DNA of 64,000 nucleotides from Anaerolineales bacterium. GTDB taxonomy: Bacteria; Chloroflexota; Anaerolineae; Anaerolineales; UBA11579. The translations under genes and the position numbers were made by a program. The first letter of the stretch is position 1. Every line of letters begins with the position of its first letter. Below the pieces are notes generated by a model that saw nothing but the letters and a program-made list of their open reading frames with translations, did no database searches and was not told the DNA's origin. The stretch lies in the NCBI GenBank assembly GCA_019637805.1, contig JAHBVB010000002.1, positions 699,981 to 763,980 on the forward strand, in the 5' to 3' direction. Positions 1-8,122 of this stretch are shown one piece after another.

Positions 1-550
1 GGCCGCGGCTGCTGAGCTGACCCAGCCGGCCCAGGACGAGGGCCAACAGTTGCAAGCCGCCAATGCTGAAGCTGTAAAAGCCGAGCAAGAATAGAATGGC
101 GTGCAGCCAGGAGAGGCCCAGGGCCTGCAGCAGCAGTGGCCCCAGGATCAGCGCCCAGAACAAATAAGGCCCCGGGCTGAGGAAGATCATCAGGACGCCC
201 TGCGCCAGCCCGCGCCAAGGCGACTGCGGCGTGGCGGCCTGCGGGTTGGACTGTTGACTGCGGCTGCGCATCTCTTGCCACAGCCCCCAGGCCAGCCAGA
301 TCAGCAGGGCGGCCCCCGCCAGGCGAATGAAGCGCAGGAAGTCATCCGGCACCTGGCTGATGAAAAAGACCAGCAGTGTAGCAATTGGAATATCGGCGAT
401 CAGCGGGCCAAAGGTGACCGGGGCCGCCCGCCGCCAACCGCCCAGCAAGCTTTGAGCGATGACCAGCGACTGGAAAGGCCCGGGGCTGAGCGCGGCGTAC
501 AACCCGATGCCGGCGCCCTGCAGGAAGAATGCGATGCTGCTGAAGTCCAT
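1..550 (-). CDS. LysE/RhtB-family amino-acid exporter, C-terminus cut by window edge
   Basis: The minus strand reads openly from an ATG at 550 to the window edge, giving 183 residues beginning MDFSSIAFFLQGAGIGLYAA. The early LSPGP motif (residues 22-26) and a second copy SPGPYLFWAL near residue 127 are hallmarks of LysE/RhtB translocators, inner-membrane proteins that export amino acids or related small metabolites. About five hydrophobic segments are visible; the family usually has 200-210 residues and six helices, so only the last part is missing. The start lies 12 bases beyond the terminator of the preceding operon and has no clear Shine-Dalgarno sequence, so the transcript may be leaderless. 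The substrate cannot be told from sequence. Confidence 0.85.
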   Translation of the reverse strand, partial: MDFSSIAFFLQGAGIGLYAALSPGPFQSLVIAQSLLGGWRRAAPVTFGPLIADIPIATLLVFFISQVPDDFLRFIRLAGAALLIWLAWGLWQEMRSRSQQSNPQAATPQSPWRGLAQGVLMIFLSPGPYLFWALILGPLLLQALGLSWLHAILFLLGFYSFSIGGLQLLALVLGRLGQLSSRG

Positions 551-562
551 GGTGCGGTTTTG

Positions 563-592
563 AAAGGGAGCCTGCGACCGCAGGCTCCCTTT
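563..592 (-). terminator. Rho-independent terminator of the envelope operon
   Basis: A perfect 13-bp stem (563-575 with 580-592) and a GACC-type tetraloop, with A/T runs on both sides. It lies directly after the stop of the EEP-family gene and before the lysE-like gene, both leftward, so it separates two transcription units. Confidence 0.8.
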
Positions 593-598
593 GTCTTT

Positions 599-2512
599 CT
601 ACGGCATCTCTACCGTGACGATCAGAGGCAGGTGGTCTGAGGCTGTCGTGCCGGGGATGAGGAAATCCCGATAGCCCAGGTCCGGACTCAGAAAGATGTA
701 GTCGATCTGGTGCGTTGGGTCGGCCGCGTAGTAGGTATGGGTCGGCGGCTGGCCCAGCTCGCGGGAGACGTCAATGAAGCCGGCCTCCAGCATCAGCTGG
801 ATGGCGGCCGACTCGGGGCGAGCGTTGAAATCGCCCGTCACCACGGTGGTGGGACGCCCATTCCACTCATCCAGGATAGCGGAGGACTGCACCATGCGGA
901 TCTCGTCCTGGCCATCCTTCTCACTGTAGTGCGTGTTGATCAGGGTCAGCACTTGGCCGTTCACATCCACTTCGGCCACGGTGAAGCCGCGCAGCAGCAA
1001 GACGTCATCCGGCGGCAGGTCGAAGAACTCCACATTTTCCAGCGGGTAGCGGCTGTAGATCGCCATGCCCCATTGGCTGTCGGCCGTCGCATCCCAGACG
1101 TACGGCATGTTCAGGCGCAGGGAGAACCACTCGAGCATGTCCATGCCGCCCCAGATCAGCCAACCGCGTGAGATCTCTTGCAGCATGACAATGTCTGCGC
1201 CGCTGTCTTCGATCACGCGGGCCAGCGCTTCGGGGTCGACGCGGCCGTCGGTATTGACCGCATCATGCACGTTGTAATTGATGATGCGCACGCTGCCGGC
1301 AGGCGTGCTGGAGGGGTTGTCGGTCAGTTTCCAGCCCGGCAGCATCAGCAGGGGGATCAGCAACAACGCAGCGGCGCTGTAAGCCGGGGTGAACCCCGCC
1401 GTGTGCGCTTGCGAGCGTCCGGCGGCCATAGCCAGCAGCGTCACCACAGCCGCGGCGGCCAGGGGCAGCACGGGCGGACGGAAACCAAAGTCAATATCAT
1501 ACGAAGCGTAGTACAGGAAAAGCAGCAAGACTAGGAAAACCTGGCTCAGGCCATTGAGCAAGCTGGTCTTGAGCAAACCTGGCTCTCCTTTGACGCCGGC
1601 CGCGGAAAGCAGCAGGAGCAACCCCAAAACCATGCTAAAGGCCTGGCCCAGCAGCAACACCAGGCTGGTCAGCCCGGCGCCAGGGGTGTTAAGCACCAAG
1701 GCCAGCAGCGTCAAGGCGCCGGCCAGCAGGGCGTGCAGCCAGCTCGGGCGCAGGCCTGCGATCTGTGTGCCGATATACAAGCCGAGGAAGTTGCCCAACA
1801 CCAGGAAGATGGCCGCCGCAGGGGTATGCCAGCCGGCATTGGAGGAGATCAGAGGCAGGCTCTGGAAGACGAGCAGCTGCAGGAACAGCCAGGGACCAAC
1901 CGCCAGCGTGGCCAGGTTGGCCTTCCAGCTGCCGTCGTGGGCCGCCGGCGCGCCGGCGGCCTCCCGGTTGAGCGTCCAAAGCTGCACAACCACAAGCGCC
2001 AGCACCACCACTACGGGCCATAAGCCGCTCTGCCACGAGAGGTCCAGCGTGCGTCCGGCGGCGACGATCACGCCGTCCAGCGCCAGGCCCAGCAGGAAAG
2101 CCAGGCCAAAGTGCAGCGGGGCATTGCCACCCTGGGCGCGCACGCTGCCGATGGCTACCGGAATGAAGATGAGGAACAGAACTACCGCCGCGGCGGAAAT
2201 GTACAGGTCCAGCGGGGCCGTCTGAGCGAATTGCTCCGCGGCGCGCAGGAGGGCCAGGCCGCCTGCGCTCACCCACAGCGCATTGCGCGTGCTCACCAGG
2301 CGGTTGAGCAGCCCGGCCAGGAAACTGAGCGCAAAAATGCCGATGGCCACCGGGGCCAGGCTGAGCGAGGACATGCCCACCGAGTCGCGCAGGTAGCCCA
2401 CGAAGCCGACAAAGAGCACGCGCAGCTCCTGCAGGCCGAAGACCACAGTCAGCGCAGTCAGCAGCCAGGCCGGGGCGTGGCGCTGCCAATCTTTCGTGAA
2501 GGTCGATAGCAT
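599..2512 (-). CDS. Polytopic membrane protein with C-terminal endonuclease/exonuclease/phosphatase (EEP) domain
   Basis: A 637-residue protein. Residues 1 to about 395 are almost wholly hydrophobic, with roughly twelve membrane helices. The last ~235 residues are an EEP fold: NYNVHD (active-site Asn), MLQEIS (metal-binding Glu), NTHYS (His), TGDFNARP (Asp/Asn pair), QIDYIF and ASDHLP (catalytic Asp-His). All key residues of the DNase I/sphingomyelinase family are present, so the domain should be an active phosphodiesterase or phosphatase; the substrate is unknown, with a lipid or surface polymer most likely given the membrane anchor. It is last in a leftward operon behind the plsY-like gene (24-base gap), with an AAAGG-type ribosome site before the ATG at 2512. 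Confidence 0.85.
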   Translation of the reverse strand: MLSTFTKDWQRHAPAWLLTALTVVFGLQELRVLFVGFVGYLRDSVGMSSLSLAPVAIGIFALSFLAGLLNRLVSTRNALWVSAGGLALLRAAEQFAQTAPLDLYISAAAVVLFLIFIPVAIGSVRAQGGNAPLHFGLAFLLGLALDGVIVAAGRTLDLSWQSGLWPVVVVLALVVVQLWTLNREAAGAPAAHDGSWKANLATLAVGPWLFLQLLVFQSLPLISSNAGWHTPAAAIFLVLGNFLGLYIGTQIAGLRPSWLHALLAGALTLLALVLNTPGAGLTSLVLLLGQAFSMVLGLLLLLSAAGVKGEPGLLKTSLLNGLSQVFLVLLLFLYYASYDIDFGFRPPVLPLAAAAVVTLLAMAAGRSQAHTAGFTPAYSAAALLLIPLLMLPGWKLTDNPSSTPAGSVRIINYNVHDAVNTDGRVDPEALARVIEDSGADIVMLQEISRGWLIWGGMDMLEWFSLRLNMPYVWDATADSQWGMAIYSRYPLENVEFFDLPPDDVLLLRGFTVAEVDVNGQVLTLINTHYSEKDGQDEIRMVQSSAILDEWNGRPTTVVTGDFNARPESAAIQLMLEAGFIDVSRELGQPPTHTYYAADPTHQIDYIFLSPDLGYRDFLIPGTTASDHLPLIVTVEMP

Positions 2513-2536
2513 AAGTGTTTGCCTTTCTTGGCGAAG

Positions 2537-3181
2537 TTAGGGTTTCTTGCGTTTTTGGGTGCTTTGCCGATATACAGCGTCAGGTTCATGCAGGTAAGCC
2601 TTGAGGGCGCCCGGAGTGCGTAAGGTCTTGATCACATCCGGCAGGCTGGCCAGAAATACCACCCCCCAAGTGGCGATAATAAAGTATACGATCTCGGCAG
2701 GGCGGTTTTGCCGCGCGGCCACCACCAGCATGCTGGCAAAGCCGGCCGTGCTGGTGTAAAGGATGTTGCGGGTAGGCAGCAAGATCGCCATGCCCACTAC
2801 AAAGCTCCAAAAGCCCTCCGGGAAGACGATGTAGCTGATCGCCCCCAGGGCGGCCAGCAGGCCTTTGCCGCCGTGGAAGCGCAGCCACACCGGCCAGTTG
2901 TGGCCCGCCACCACGGCCATACCGTTGAGCAGCCGCTCAGGGTAGTCTACACCAAGCACTTCGGCCAGCCACAGCGCTGCGGCGCCCTTAGCCACGTCCA
3001 GAGCGCCGCCCAGCAGCCCCCAAGCCACGCCCAGTTGGCGTGACAGGTTGCGCCCGCCCACATTGCGGCTGCCCACCTGGCGCAGGTCTATACCCTTGAC
3101 CCAGCGGGCCAGGATTTGTGTAAAGGGGATGGAACCGATCAGATAGCTGGAGACGAGCGAAAGGACAAGCTTGGCTTCCAT
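2537..3181 (-). CDS. PlsY-like glycerol-3-phosphate acyltransferase family protein
   Basis: A 214-residue polytopic membrane protein that begins with the family signature GSIPFTQILAR and has the GHNWPVWLRFHGGKG loop (around residues 93-107), the phosphate-binding region of PlsY. PlsY transfers acyl groups from acyl-phosphate to glycerol-3-phosphate in phospholipid synthesis. The canonical SGNPGATN motif is changed here to SRNVGGRN, and the conserved third motif near the C-terminus is not recognisable. This may therefore be a divergent paralogue rather than the housekeeping enzyme. It sits between the LiaI-like gene (34 bases upstream) and the EEP gene, in an operon that seems concerned with the cell envelope. 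Confidence 0.75.
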   Translation of the reverse strand: MEAKLVLSLVSSYLIGSIPFTQILARWVKGIDLRQVGSRNVGGRNLSRQLGVAWGLLGGALDVAKGAAALWLAEVLGVDYPERLLNGMAVVAGHNWPVWLRFHGGKGLLAALGAISYIVFPEGFWSFVVGMAILLPTRNILYTSTAGFASMLVVAARQNRPAEIVYFIIATWGVVFLASLPDVIKTLRTPGALKAYLHEPDAVYRQSTQKRKKP

Positions 3182-3215
3182 AAGTCCCTAGTATCGGTGA
3201 AAACCGTGATCTTGG

Positions 3216-3857
3216 CTAGCTCTTGCGCAGCGATTGCCAGAGCAGGCAAATGCCGACGACGATAATGATCACCGGCCAAACGTAGTTCCAACTGGCTGCA
3301 CTGCCCAGGCTGACAAACAAGCCGAAAAGGATCAGAGCTCCGGCCGGGAAAATGGCCCAGCCCAAGGGCTCGCTGCTGGTGCGCAACTGGCTGATGACCA
3401 GGAAAGTCAGGCCAATGCCGATAAAGAGCAACCCGCCGGTTTCAAAGGGCAAATCCAGCCGCAGATCATCCAGTACCGAAATGATCGCCAGCGTGAACAT
3501 GACCCCGCTGGGGATCAGCGCCCACCAGTTGCTGGGTTCGCGCCGGAAGATGAACAGGAAGCCTGCTCCAATGGCGCCAAGAAAGACCGCGCCGCCCAGA
3601 GCATCGCCGATGGGCGGGAAGAATAGATCGAGGAGGTTGGAAGCCGCCAAACCCGCCAGCACCAACCCGGCGAAATTCAGCCAGGGATTGTTTTGGAGGC
3701 GCGCCTGGTCAAAGAAATACAAGGCACCCAAGGCCCACAGGCCGGCAAACAAGGCATCGTTCCAGTTGCCTTTCAGGTAACCCCATTGCTGCAGGCCGAT
3801 CAGGATGCCGCCGGCGATCAGCAGCACGCCAAAGATGGTGCGGTAGTCTCTTTGCAT
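3216..3857 (-). CDS. LiaI/LiaF-like multi-span membrane protein
   Basis: A 213-residue protein made almost entirely of short hydrophobic helices (about seven) joined by tight polar turns, beginning MQRDYRTIFGVLLIAGGILIGLQQWG. The repeated pattern 'GxLLIxxGxLxLLxxxG' resembles the LiaF/LiaI transmembrane region found in cell-envelope stress proteins. No enzymatic motif is visible. The start is fixed by an AGGAG site 5 bases before the ATG at 3857, only 7 bases after the stop of the upstream LiaF-like gene, so the two are co-transcribed and probably work together at the membrane. Confidence 0.65.
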   Translation of the reverse strand: MQRDYRTIFGVLLIAGGILIGLQQWGYLKGNWNDALFAGLWALGALYFFDQARLQNNPWLNFAGLVLAGLAASNLLDLFFPPIGDALGGAVFLGAIGAGFLFIFRREPSNWWALIPSGVMFTLAIISVLDDLRLDLPFETGGLLFIGIGLTFLVISQLRTSSEPLGWAIFPAGALILFGLFVSLGSAASWNYVWPVIIIVVGICLLWQSLRKS

Positions 3858-3864
3858 GGTTCTC

Positions 3865-4647
3865 CTATTTCACCTGTACTGAACTGAGGCCAACTTCGAT
3901 CATCAACTCCAGTGTATTGGCCGCTTTGTCATAGTCTACGGATTGGTAGGCATTCAGGTTTCGCGGAAAGCGCTGCTCATTGATCATCACTGAACCCAAG
4001 CCCGATTCGACGCTGATGCGGGCCGCTACGCCTTCCGGCACGGTGATGTCGAAATTGGCCGCCCCGCCGGAGATCTTGGCCCGCGTGTGCCCGGCCCGCT
4101 GTGGCATCACCAGGGTGGTACTGCTGGCCCCCGTCTCGATCTCAATCTCCTGAACTTGGGTATCGCGCAGGTCCAACGTGCTATCCGCCGCGCCGCATTC
4201 CAGTTTGATGATCGCAGGCGTTTTGGCATTGAGCTGTAGTTTGAGACGCTGCGCGCCATTCCAATTCCAGGGGAAGAAAGTGGTCAGGCCGTGCTCCAAG
4301 CGCACTCGCAATGTGTCGCCCTCGCGGCGAGCGGAATGCTGGACCGAGCCTGAACCGCTGAGCAGCTGCGTCCCGCTGCCGCCGCCGCTGAGGCTGAACT
4401 TGCCGGCGCCGTAGGTCAGACGCAGCTCGGCGCGCTTGGCGCCCTCGAGAGGGATTTGGATGCTATCCGCAATGCTGTTCTGGTCGTCCGGCCATTGGCG
4501 GCTGAGCAGGGTGTAGATGCCCAGTGCGATCAACACGATGGGAAAGATGAGCTGCGGCCGAATGCTGAACCAGTTGAGATTGTTGCCCAGAAAAAGAACA
4601 CCGGCCAGGATGAGCAGCGCGCCCCAAAATAGATTGTGTTTATTCAT
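3865..4647 (-). CDS. LiaF-like membrane-anchored toast-rack protein
   Basis: A 260-residue protein. Two N-terminal hydrophobic segments (residues 8-25 and 33-50) are followed by a beta-rich domain with repeating short strands (AELRLTYGAGKFSLSGG; KLECGAADSTLDLRDTQV; ISVESGLGSVMINE), typical of the DUF2154/LiaF C-terminal 'toast-rack' fold. In Firmicutes LiaF proteins repress or tune envelope-stress two-component systems; no such kinase is adjacent, so the role here is inferred only. The start is the ATG at 4647, behind a GAGGAAC ribosome site; a longer open frame running to 5130 lacks such a site and overlaps the methyltransferase gene, so it was not used. Confidence 0.7.
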   Translation of the reverse strand: MNKHNLFWGALLILAGVLFLGNNLNWFSIRPQLIFPIVLIALGIYTLLSRQWPDDQNSIADSIQIPLEGAKRAELRLTYGAGKFSLSGGGSGTQLLSGSGSVQHSARREGDTLRVRLEHGLTTFFPWNWNGAQRLKLQLNAKTPAIIKLECGAADSTLDLRDTQVQEIEIETGASSTTLVMPQRAGHTRAKISGGAANFDITVPEGVAARISVESGLGSVMINEQRFPRNLNAYQSVDYDKAANTLELMIEVGLSSVQVK

Positions 4648-4711
4648 GTTGTTCCTCAAGCTTTCATTCCCATTATACGGTTGCATGCCGCCTGCTGAAG
4701 TGTCAAATGCC

Positions 4712-5434
4712 TCAGGCAAGGCGCGCCCAGGCGAAGTAGGTAGGCACCTCCGCCGTAGGTTGGGCTTGGAGTGCGGCCAGCAGCGCGGCCAAGTCTGCTG
4801 CGGGCAGCAGCCCGGCCAGGTCCGCTTGCAGTACCTCGGCTTCCAGCGGGTTCTCCCCCGCGGCCGGATCGCTTTGCAGCCGGCCGCTTTCCGCGGGCGG
4901 CAGGCCGGCCGCGGCAAAACTGGCGGCCAGTTGCCCGCCAAAACCAGGGTCGGCTCCTTGCTGGCGCAGAGCCTGGACTTGCAACTGATTGACTGTTTGC
5001 AAGGCGCTGCTTGGCGCGGCGCGGGCAGTGTAGTCTGGCTCGGCAAAGGCCAGGACTGTCCCGCCGCGCCGCGTGATTCGGGCGGCTTCCCGCAGAGCTT
5101 GCACCGGGTCAGGCAGCCAAAGCAGCACATAATGGAAGAAGCTCAGATCGAAGCTGTTGTCCGCGTAGGGCAGGTGCAGGGCATCGCCGCAAGTCAAGTC
5201 CGCCGCGCAGACACTTCGCGCCCGTTGCAGGGCAGGGCGGTCAATATCCAAGCCGTGGATGGCTGCGCGAGTGGCGGGCAGACTGCGCAGCACGGCGCCG
5301 GGGCCGCAACCTACCTCCAGCACGCGTTGGGCATGGGCCAGCCCGGCGCGGACGAACAGGTGGCGGCGCAGCGGCTCGGTCCAGCCGGCTTGCTGCTGGT
5401 AACGGCGCTCAGCCAGGTCAGGGGACAGGGACAT
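4712..5434 (-). CDS. Class I SAM-dependent methyltransferase
   Basis: A 240-residue protein with the SAM-binding motif I VLEVGCGPGAVLRSL (near residue 37), motif II acidic residue in HGLDIDRPAL, a CGDALHLPYADNSFDL loop and the later LREAARITRRGGTVLAFAEP segment, as in Methyltransf_11/UbiE-like enzymes. The acceptor is unknown. The start was placed at the ATG at 5434 because a TATAAT box lies 7 bases upstream and no ribosome-binding site is visible, which fits a leaderless message. It is divergent from the radical SAM gene starting at 5517 and precedes the LiaF-like operon by 64 bases. Confidence 0.8.
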   Translation of the reverse strand: MSLSPDLAERRYQQQAGWTEPLRRHLFVRAGLAHAQRVLEVGCGPGAVLRSLPATRAAIHGLDIDRPALQRARSVCAADLTCGDALHLPYADNSFDLSFFHYVLLWLPDPVQALREAARITRRGGTVLAFAEPDYTARAAPSSALQTVNQLQVQALRQQGADPGFGGQLAASFAAAGLPPAESGRLQSDPAAGENPLEAEVLQADLAGLLPAADLAALLAALQAQPTAEVPTYFAWARLA

Positions 5435-5441
5435 CTTGAGT

Positions 5442-5447
5442 ATTATA
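5442..5447 (-). promoter_or_regulatory. -10 box of leaderless methyltransferase promoter
   Basis: TATAAT on the minus strand, 7 bases before the ATG at 5434. The -35 region is poor. The expected transcription start is at or next to the A of the start codon. Confidence 0.55.
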
Positions 5448-5481
5448 GAGCTTGGCAAATTTTGCTCAGGGAAAATCGTAA

Positions 5482-5510
5482 TAGACGGCCGCCTTTACAG
5501 GTTATATACT
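5482..5510 (+). promoter_or_regulatory. Promoter of the radical SAM gene (leaderless)
   Basis: TAGACG (5482-5487), 17-base spacer, TATACT (5505-5510), then only 6 bases to the ATG at 5517. No ribosome site exists in this gap, so the message is predicted to start at the initiation codon. It is back to back with the methyltransferase promoter. Confidence 0.6.
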
Positions 5511-5516
5511 GTATCT

Positions 5517-7136
5517 ATGGCCATCGCTATTCGCCCCACATCCATGAACGCACTTTGGCAGGGCCTTCGCCAGAACTCCAGCAGTTTTCTGGCTGCCCTG
5601 CAGCCCCCTGAAACTCCCAGCCTGGGATTGCATTATTACGATATCGAAGCATCCAACGGGCGCACTTTCCGCATCCACCTGCGCGTGGAGCCCAGCGGCA
5701 ATGGCGTCCTCTTCGTGGATGTGACCGATGTGGTCCACCTGAACCAGACGGCCACCCTGATGGCCAAGATGGCCCTGGATGGCGTGCCGCGCCATGCAGC
5801 GCGGGCGCGCCTGGCCAGCTGGCGCAGCGGCGTGGCCGCTGCGCAGCTGAACAGCGAGCTCGACCAGATCTACGACATGGTCGATGGCTTCCGCCACCCG
5901 GACGGGGACTGTGCCACCTGCCGCCTGTCTGATGCGGTGTCCATGTCGCCCCTGTTCAGCATTGAGATCAATGCGCCGTACAAGGTAGACATGGCGCTGA
6001 CCTACGGCTGCAACAACGAGTGCCCGCACTGTTACAACGAGAATGACCGCCTGCAAATGCCCTCACTGCCCCTGGTGGAGTGGCAGGCCGTGCTGGACCG
6101 CCTGGCTGAGCTGGGTGTGCCGCATTTGATCCTGACCGGCGGCGAGGCCACGCTGCACCCCGACCTGCCGCAGATCATCCAGTACGCCGAGAAGCTGGGC
6201 ATGGTGGTAGGCCTCAACACCAACGGCCGTCACATCGCTCATAAGCCCTATATGGAAGAACTGGCCGAGGCCGGTTTGAACCATGTGCAGATCACGTTGG
6301 GTTCCAGCCGGGGGGAAGTGCACGATGCCATGATGGGGGCGACCTCTTTCGAGCAAACCCTGCGGGGCATCGAGAACGCGGTGGCCAGCCGCGTGCATGT
6401 CATCACCAACACCACGCTGATGCGCGCCAACATGGACCACGCCGAAGAGATCATCGAGTTCCTTTACTCGCTGGGCATCCGCACTTTTGCGATGAACGGC
6501 ATGATCTATTCCGGCGGCGGTTTTGCCCATCCGTCTGCCATCACGGAGGCGGAGATGCCTGCGTTGCTGGTGCGCGTGCGTGATAAGGCGGACGAGCTGG
6601 GCATGCGCTTCCTGTGGTACACGCCCACCGAGTATTGCCGCATGTCCCCGGTGGAACTGGAAATTGGCGCCAAGCGCTGCAATGCCGGGGAGTACTCGCT
6701 GTGCATTGAACCGAATGGCGATGTGCTGCCCTGCCAGTCGTATTACGTGTCCGCAGGCAACATCCTGCATGATCCCTGGGAACAAATTTGGGATGGGGAG
6801 CTGTTCCGCTCTTTCCGCCACCGCGAAGAAGACCCCAAGGGCTATGGCCTGCCGGAGAAGTGCTGGACCTGCCCGGACCTGCCGCTGTGCGGTGGGGGCT
6901 GCCGCATCGAGCGTGAAGCACGCGATGGCGTGCGCATCGCCGGCGAGGGCGGCGGCGGTTGCTCTGGCTGCAGCGGCAGCTGCGGCACCGGCGGGGCGGC
7001 CCACGAGATCAAGAGTCATGTACACACTGCCGGCTATATCCCGACAGGCGGCTTCATCCCTTCGCCCAGCACCACGCGCACCACGGTGCGCTCCAGCGGT
7101 AACATGTCGCTGATCGGCCTGGAGGAAATTCAATAG
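5517..7136 (+). CDS. Radical SAM/SPASM enzyme with N-terminal RRE-like (PqqD-type) domain
   Basis: A 539-residue protein. Residues ~35-120 form a PqqD/RRE-like peptide-recognition region (RIHLRVEPSGNG ... VVHLNQTA). The radical SAM core carries C165-x3-C169-x2-C172 (CNNECPHC), followed by LILTGGEAT. The C-terminal SPASM-type region holds several more cysteines (RCNAGEYSLCIEP, LPCQSYY, KCWTCPDLPLCGGGC), so one or two auxiliary Fe-S clusters are likely. A Gly-rich stretch with C482, C485 and C489 and a Thr/Ser-rich tail extend the C-terminus. RRE plus SPASM architecture is known from enzymes that modify ribosomal peptides or quinone cofactors (PqqE, anaerobic sulfatase maturases). Neighbours encode a GIKRGLT-domain membrane protein and, at 9119, a cysteine-less paralogue, pointing to a shared modification system; the substrate is not proven. 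Confidence 0.85.
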   Translation: MAIAIRPTSMNALWQGLRQNSSSFLAALQPPETPSLGLHYYDIEASNGRTFRIHLRVEPSGNGVLFVDVTDVVHLNQTATLMAKMALDGVPRHAARARLASWRSGVAAAQLNSELDQIYDMVDGFRHPDGDCATCRLSDAVSMSPLFSIEINAPYKVDMALTYGCNNECPHCYNENDRLQMPSLPLVEWQAVLDRLAELGVPHLILTGGEATLHPDLPQIIQYAEKLGMVVGLNTNGRHIAHKPYMEELAEAGLNHVQITLGSSRGEVHDAMMGATSFEQTLRGIENAVASRVHVITNTTLMRANMDHAEEIIEFLYSLGIRTFAMNGMIYSGGGFAHPSAITEAEMPALLVRVRDKADELGMRFLWYTPTEYCRMSPVELEIGAKRCNAGEYSLCIEPNGDVLPCQSYYVSAGNILHDPWEQIWDGELFRSFRHREEDPKGYGLPEKCWTCPDLPLCGGGCRIEREARDGVRIAGEGGGGCSGCSGSCGTGGAAHEIKSHVHTAGYIPTGGFIPSPSTTRTTVRSSGNMSLIGLEEIQ

Positions 7137-7161
7137 GCTATTTGTAGAAGTCTAGAAGGTC

Positions 7162-7194
7162 AAGGCTCCCGGTTATGATTGCCGGGAGCCTTTT
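7162..7194 (+). terminator. Terminator/attenuator after the radical SAM gene
   Basis: An 11-bp perfect stem (7162-7172 with 7182-7192), 9-base loop and a TTTT tail, 25 bases after the radical SAM stop codon. The next gene starts at 7211 on the same strand, so this could reduce rather than abolish read-through. Confidence 0.75.
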
Positions 7195-7210
7195 ACTTGA
7201 TGGAAGACGA

Positions 7211-8077
7211 ATGACACTTCAATACGCGATCCTGGCCGTCTGTGTTCTTTTGCTTTTGTATGTCGGCACGCGCTATTGGCACTGGCGGCAGGCCAACCTG
7301 CAGCCCTACACGCCCGCCCTGGCGCGCATCGAAGGCGGCGGGATCAAACGCGGCCTGACCCCCGCCGAAGGCGCTATCTTGCTGGGCCGTCCTCTGCATA
7401 TCACGCTCACCCTGGTCATTTTCGAGATGCTGCGCAAAGGCTTCCTGCGCCAGGTAGCTGCCGATCCACTGACGGTGGAAGTGGCCGAGGCTTTTCGCAC
7501 CCAGGGCCGCGGCCTGAGTCCACAGGCGCGCGGCGACCAACGCCGGGCGGCTGCGCAGAAGATCAACAGCACATTGCATCTCTACGAAGAACCGTTTCTG
7601 GAGATTATCGAGGCCCATCCGGGCCGCCCGGTGGCCGAGTTGGACCTGGGCGTGGCGGTGCAGCCGTTGGTGCGCTATGTGGCCGGGCGAGTGGGCGGCT
7701 ACAGCCTGGAGGAGAGCCGGGAATACTACCGCCTGATCATCGAGCGTGCCCCGCGTGAAGCGCGCAGCGACGGCCGCCTGACCTTTGAACGCCAGAAAGT
7801 GCTGGACCGCAACTTTGGCTGGGTACTGCTTGGCGACGAGTTCGCCGGTGTGCTGGATACGCCGGAGCTCAGCTACTTGCCGTTGTGGCTGCGCCCGCCG
7901 CGCGGCTCCGGCCAGGAACTGGGCGCAGTGGGCTTCGCTGCTTGGGCTCAGGGTGTGATGGATGGGTTGGCGGGTGTGGTGGCCGAGGAAGATGTCAAGC
8001 TGACCTTGGGCCGTGAAGAGGATGCCACCACCGCGACCTTGCTCAATGACATCACCCGCACCACGTTTTACGGCTGA
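7211..8077 (+). CDS. Membrane-anchored GIKRGLT-domain protein (paralogue of the DUF2207 cytoplasmic half)
   Basis: A 288-residue protein: one N-terminal membrane helix (about residues 4-20), then a cytoplasmic domain. Its opening IEGGGIKRGLTPAEGAILL matches IEGHGIKRGLTAPEAAILL of the DUF2207 protein at 10297-12021, and the two stay alignable through a helical segment (YSLEESREYYRLI versus FSKRETVDFYRKI) to GFAAWAQGVMDGLAGVV versus DFAASMVQGVQNMAGGVV. Unlike that relative it has no signal peptide, no extracellular domain and no Cys-rich tail. A GGAAGACG ribosome site supports ATG 7211. Function is unknown; co-orientation with the intact radical SAM enzyme mirrors the DUF2207/pseudo-radical-SAM pair on the other strand. 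Confidence 0.75.
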   Translation: MTLQYAILAVCVLLLLYVGTRYWHWRQANLQPYTPALARIEGGGIKRGLTPAEGAILLGRPLHITLTLVIFEMLRKGFLRQVAADPLTVEVAEAFRTQGRGLSPQARGDQRRAAAQKINSTLHLYEEPFLEIIEAHPGRPVAELDLGVAVQPLVRYVAGRVGGYSLEESREYYRLIIERAPREARSDGRLTFERQKVLDRNFGWVLLGDEFAGVLDTPELSYLPLWLRPPRGSGQELGAVGFAAWAQGVMDGLAGVVAEEDVKLTLGREEDATTATLLNDITRTTFYG

Positions 8078-8122
8078 TTAATCTCTATTATCATTGTACG
8101 AGCTTGTGTCTGAGGAGCCCTG

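Noticed and set aside
3865-5130. N-terminal extension of the LiaF-like protein to 421 residues.
   Set aside because: The extra part overlaps the methyltransferase gene in another frame, is Arg/Pro-rich and has no ribosome site; a GAGGAAC site marks ATG 4647.
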